Assembly: GCF_014529535.1 (NCBI RefSeq)
Contig: NW_023504022.1
Span: 1,670,986 to 1,734,985 of the forward strand
Length of the DNA stretch: 64,000 bases
Reading direction: 5' to 3'
Source: Bradysia coprophila
Lineage: Eukaryota; Arthropoda; Insecta; Diptera; Sciaridae
Part shown: positions 61,335 to 64,000 of the stretch, piece after piece
How the letters are laid out: every line of letters begins with the position of its first letter
Numbering within the stretch: the first letter of the stretch is position 1
Translations under genes and position numbers: made by a program
The notes under the pieces: model-generated
What the model was told of the DNA's origin: nothing
Seen by the model: only the letters and a program-made list of their open reading frames with translations
The model's database searches: none

Positions 61335-61536
61335 AGTATAGTTTCCACTTAAAAAGAGCACTCCGTTTAGCCTCCGTTTACATGACAGTTGTAAAATAGA
61401 ACAAAGGAACTGTCACGTAAACGGAGTAAAAAATTGAAATAAATTTAATTTCCACTCCGTTTGCGTGACAGTTCTTTTGTTCAATTTTACTACTGTCATG
61501 TAAACGGAGTGCTCTTTTTAAGTGGAAACTATACTT
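61335..61536. mobile_element. Near-perfect 202-bp foldback MITE
   Basis: AAGTATAGTTTCCACTT at left equals the complement of the right end, and the arms continue with few changes to the centre. The 16-base word ccgtttacatgacagt and its complement occur four times, so each arm is itself a diverged inverted pair. Confidence 0.75.
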
Positions 61537-62497
61537 TAGGATCAACATGTTGCTTTGTAACAAATGGAATTCGAAGCAGATTGTAATGGCTAAGTTTAAT
61601 ATAAGGTTACTGTGATTGTTATCGAAAAAGCTCTGCGTAACTGTGTTGTAATTCTTATAAGAAAGAAGACAATTTCAGTAGAAATTTTGTTAAATTTTTG
61701 AGCAGTTGAAGTTATCGAATTCTTTTGCGAAACGGCTCTAGTGAAATAATGGCGGTATGAGTGTAACCTTCTCTACAACCTTGGGTAAAAGCATCTGGTT
61801 ATAGTTCCGCAAAAAAGATTGTGTGAAATGAAAACTCTTTTTTCCCCTAAAAGGCAATCATTATAAATGTTTACGTTCGGTCCCTCTTGAGTGTCTTAAA
61901 TGGTATCTTATCGTGTATATCTATTGATCGAAAAATCTGTTGCCACACAATATTCACGGGAATTTTATGAACTAGTCAGTTTTGTGATCAGTCAGCGGGT
62001 CGAAATGATGTTTCTAGTTCTCTAGGGAACAACTCTACCAAACCATATTCATTTGTTTTCGTTAACAATAGGAAAACGCAGTTTAGAAACAAAAAAGCAA
62101 ATGTAATAGATTTTCGTATAATTCTCTTATATTTCTAGTACAATTCATACTAGTTTACCCTGAAACAAAAGCACCATCCTTGTTCCCATAGCTGAATATT
62201 TTACAAGTACCACAAGGCAAGTTATAATAAACTGGTCTTCTCACTCACATCATAACATGTTGAAAGAGAAGCAAATGCTTTGACAACTACCCCAAGACAA
62301 GTTATACTAAACTGGTCTTCGGGTTTCTCGGTCTGATCGTAACACTCTAACACTCAGAAAATTTGCTGCCCAGTGGTGAAAATGTCAATCAGATCCATGT
62401 CCTATTGCCTAAAATTATATCCGTTGTAACAGCTTAATTATCTAACTATTTTCTTTTTCATTTTTAAGAGAAATTCCATCACACATTTGAATGCGAA
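61537..62497. other. Spacer upstream of the F-box gene
   Basis: AT-rich with no gene recognised. A phrase with caagttataataaactggtc is repeated at 62219 and 62290 (about 71-bp step). The promoter of the F-box gene should lie here, but no element is assignable. Confidence 0.45.
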
Positions 62498-63830
62498 ATG
62501 AGCGCAAAGCAAGCTAAACGAAAAAAGCTTTTTGGCAATCTCCAATCGTCTGATAATGGAACCAAAAATGATCATACTGCAGATGATACCAACGAAATAG
62601 CTGGAAATAGTTTGTATGTCAGCGACAGTCGATGGTTGATCGCAACCGAATCAATTTACTATTTTTTTTTCTAGTGCGATCAACGGAACTGACTTTGAAT
62701 CATTGTTTTCCATTCAGATCGTTATGGACAAGATTATGAGCTATCTTACTTACAAAGATGTCTACAAACTGTCACTAAGTTGTCGAGCATTAAGAGAACT
62801 ATCGATCCTCGAATTGGAGCGTCGAAAGAATGGCTTGGCATCGAAATGTTTACTGTACCGATTGAATAACATTACAGAACCCTTTCTTCAACATCCTAAA
62901 AGTGGTGCAAGAGCCGCAGTACACTTGGGAATTCATGTGGCTCAACAAAAGTTTTGCGAATTAATTAATCAATTGCACTTTCGTCCGAAAATTGCTTTTC
63001 TATTGACTGGTAATGTAAAAAGTCGTGAGCACCAAATGTGGTCGAGATGGTTCAAAAGGAAGTTGCCGCATGATTGTACCGTCTTGAATGTTCTATCCAA
63101 AACAGCCATTTGTGGCTCAATCGATAACCATGTGTATGAGGTCCATCACAATAAATTTGATGGTAATTGCGGACTAGCATATATCTTGCTCGGCACACAG
63201 CGCGGCAACCGTAGTATACACGTATTCAAAAGTTTGAAAGAACTCGTGACGCTGACGGATGCCGACGCTAGACGCAAAGATCCAGTAAAATGCATTTTGT
63301 ACTTTTCTCGATCGCACTCCCGCGCCCAATTATCCAAAATTCTTTCTGTGTGCAAGGAAAGAAACCACAACAACTGCGTTGCATTCGGTGGGCTCGTAAT
63401 GGATTCGTTAGCTTCATTTGACGATGATGCATACACATCTCAAATTCAGTGTGCCGGCTTGGTGTTTAGTGGGGCAGATTCGGAAGTAATGGCCGCCAGC
63501 ACCATCATCGAGGATATGACCGATGAGCAGATTCGAAATTCGATGATCAGTTTTCGTGACTCCATTCCATTCGACATAACCGATCCGACAAAGAACACGA
63601 TTTGTTTTCTTTTATCGTGCATTGAACATTCGCCGCACGTAAATTACAGCTCTGAGTACACGGCGTCGGAGAGTGATATTTTCCATACAATATTTCCGAG
63701 CAACATCCGAGTATTTGGATTTTCCGGACATGGTGAATTCGGACAAGTATCTGGTCTTTCGGAAGAGCAGAAGAAAGTCGCTTATCAATTTTCTTGTGTA
63801 ATTGTTCTAGTACAGTTTCCGATCAGATAA
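62498..63830 (+). CDS. F-box plus FIST-domain protein, FBXO22-like, 423 aa
   Basis: Exons 62498-62613 and 62675-63830 join in phase (TT|GTATGT to tttctag|T). The ATG seven bases earlier (62491) is out of frame and stops quickly. After a basic, disordered start (AKQAKRKKLFGN), residues 50-92 form an F-box (VMDKIMSYLTYKDVYKLSL then CRALREL). The remainder has FIST-type features: KCILYFSRSHSRAQ, AFGGLVMDSL, CAGLVFSGAD and, near the end, FGFSGHGEFGQ. FBXO22 recruits substrates to an SCF ubiquitin ligase through the F-box; the FIST part is thought to bind small ligands or partners. Length agrees with the family (about 400 aa). No polyA signal is visible before the window ends, so a further exon beyond the stop used here cannot be excluded. 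Confidence 0.85.
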
Positions 63831-64000
63831 GTCATCTTTGCTGTGATCGATACTATCTCTAGCAAACAAACTCTCAGCTCTCTGTGTCGAATTCACACCT
63901 TATTTCTTTGTATTCTACAAACACTATTCTACACTTTGACTGACTACGCTGTACTGTACATGTAAATTCCAAAGGCTACTTGATCTTTCACCACCTTAAT
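63831..64000. other. 3' flank of the F-box gene
   Basis: AT-rich sequence with no AATAAA. Nothing else is recognisable. Confidence 0.4.

Overview
The window reads as nuclear DNA of an insect, probably a fly of the fungus-gnat kind. That placement is inference, resting on an AT-rich sequence, short GT-AG introns of 55-120 bp, AATAAA signals and a facilitated trehalose transporter-like gene. About four fifths of it is repeat-derived or non-coding. Introns were assigned by hand from splice sites and reading phase; no search was run.

Host genes: a C-terminal exon of an unidentified gene (954-1091, +); a six-exon Tret1-like sugar transporter (11145-19244, +, 531 aa); a five-exon calcyphosine-like EF-hand protein (43220-47915, +, 207 aa); three intronless RNase III-domain genes in tandem (54446-55030, 58868-59365 and 60428-60913, all -); and a two-exon FBXO22-like F-box/FIST protein (62498-63830, +, 423 aa).

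The most striking region is 19.6-34.0 kb. A 213-bp inverted-repeat element, whose intact 216-bp relative sits at 11280-11495, has been split twice by larger DNA transposons. Element A (19593-24378, 4786 bp) has 44-bp inverted ends and a 5-bp target duplication, TACTA. It encodes a four-exon 903-aa putative transposase and, convergently, a 282-aa PHD-finger protein. Element B (24455-33916, 9462 bp) has CTCARGCG ends and a TT duplication. It encodes a CACTA/TNP2-type transposase (three exons, 753 aa), a divergent 324-aa protein with a coiled coil and a BEN-like end, and an 88-aa protein whose two exons resemble the transposase's first exon and the 324-aa protein's coil. The host element's own 7-bp duplication, AAATGGC, survives 14.5 kb apart, so the order of insertion can be read directly.

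The second notable region is the RNase III cluster at 54-61 kb. These stand-alone RNase III domains have no dsRNA-binding domain and carry membrane-anchor endings: two hydrophobic helices in copy 1 and a CaaX box (CTVM) in copies 2 and 3. Copy 2 has lost a metal-binding aspartate. The copies share upstream and downstream sequence, so they arose by segmental duplication, later broken up by repeats.

The rest is repeat landscape: a 5'-truncated LINE reverse transcriptase (34320-35781), a reverse-transcriptase tail fragment (53187-53482), a 109-bp satellite at two places in opposite orientation, a 290-bp tandem array between inverted ends in the calcyphosine intron, many foldback elements (the largest about 1.3 kb), and an AGCCCCGTACG-ended family, one copy of which lies in the transposase intron of element B.
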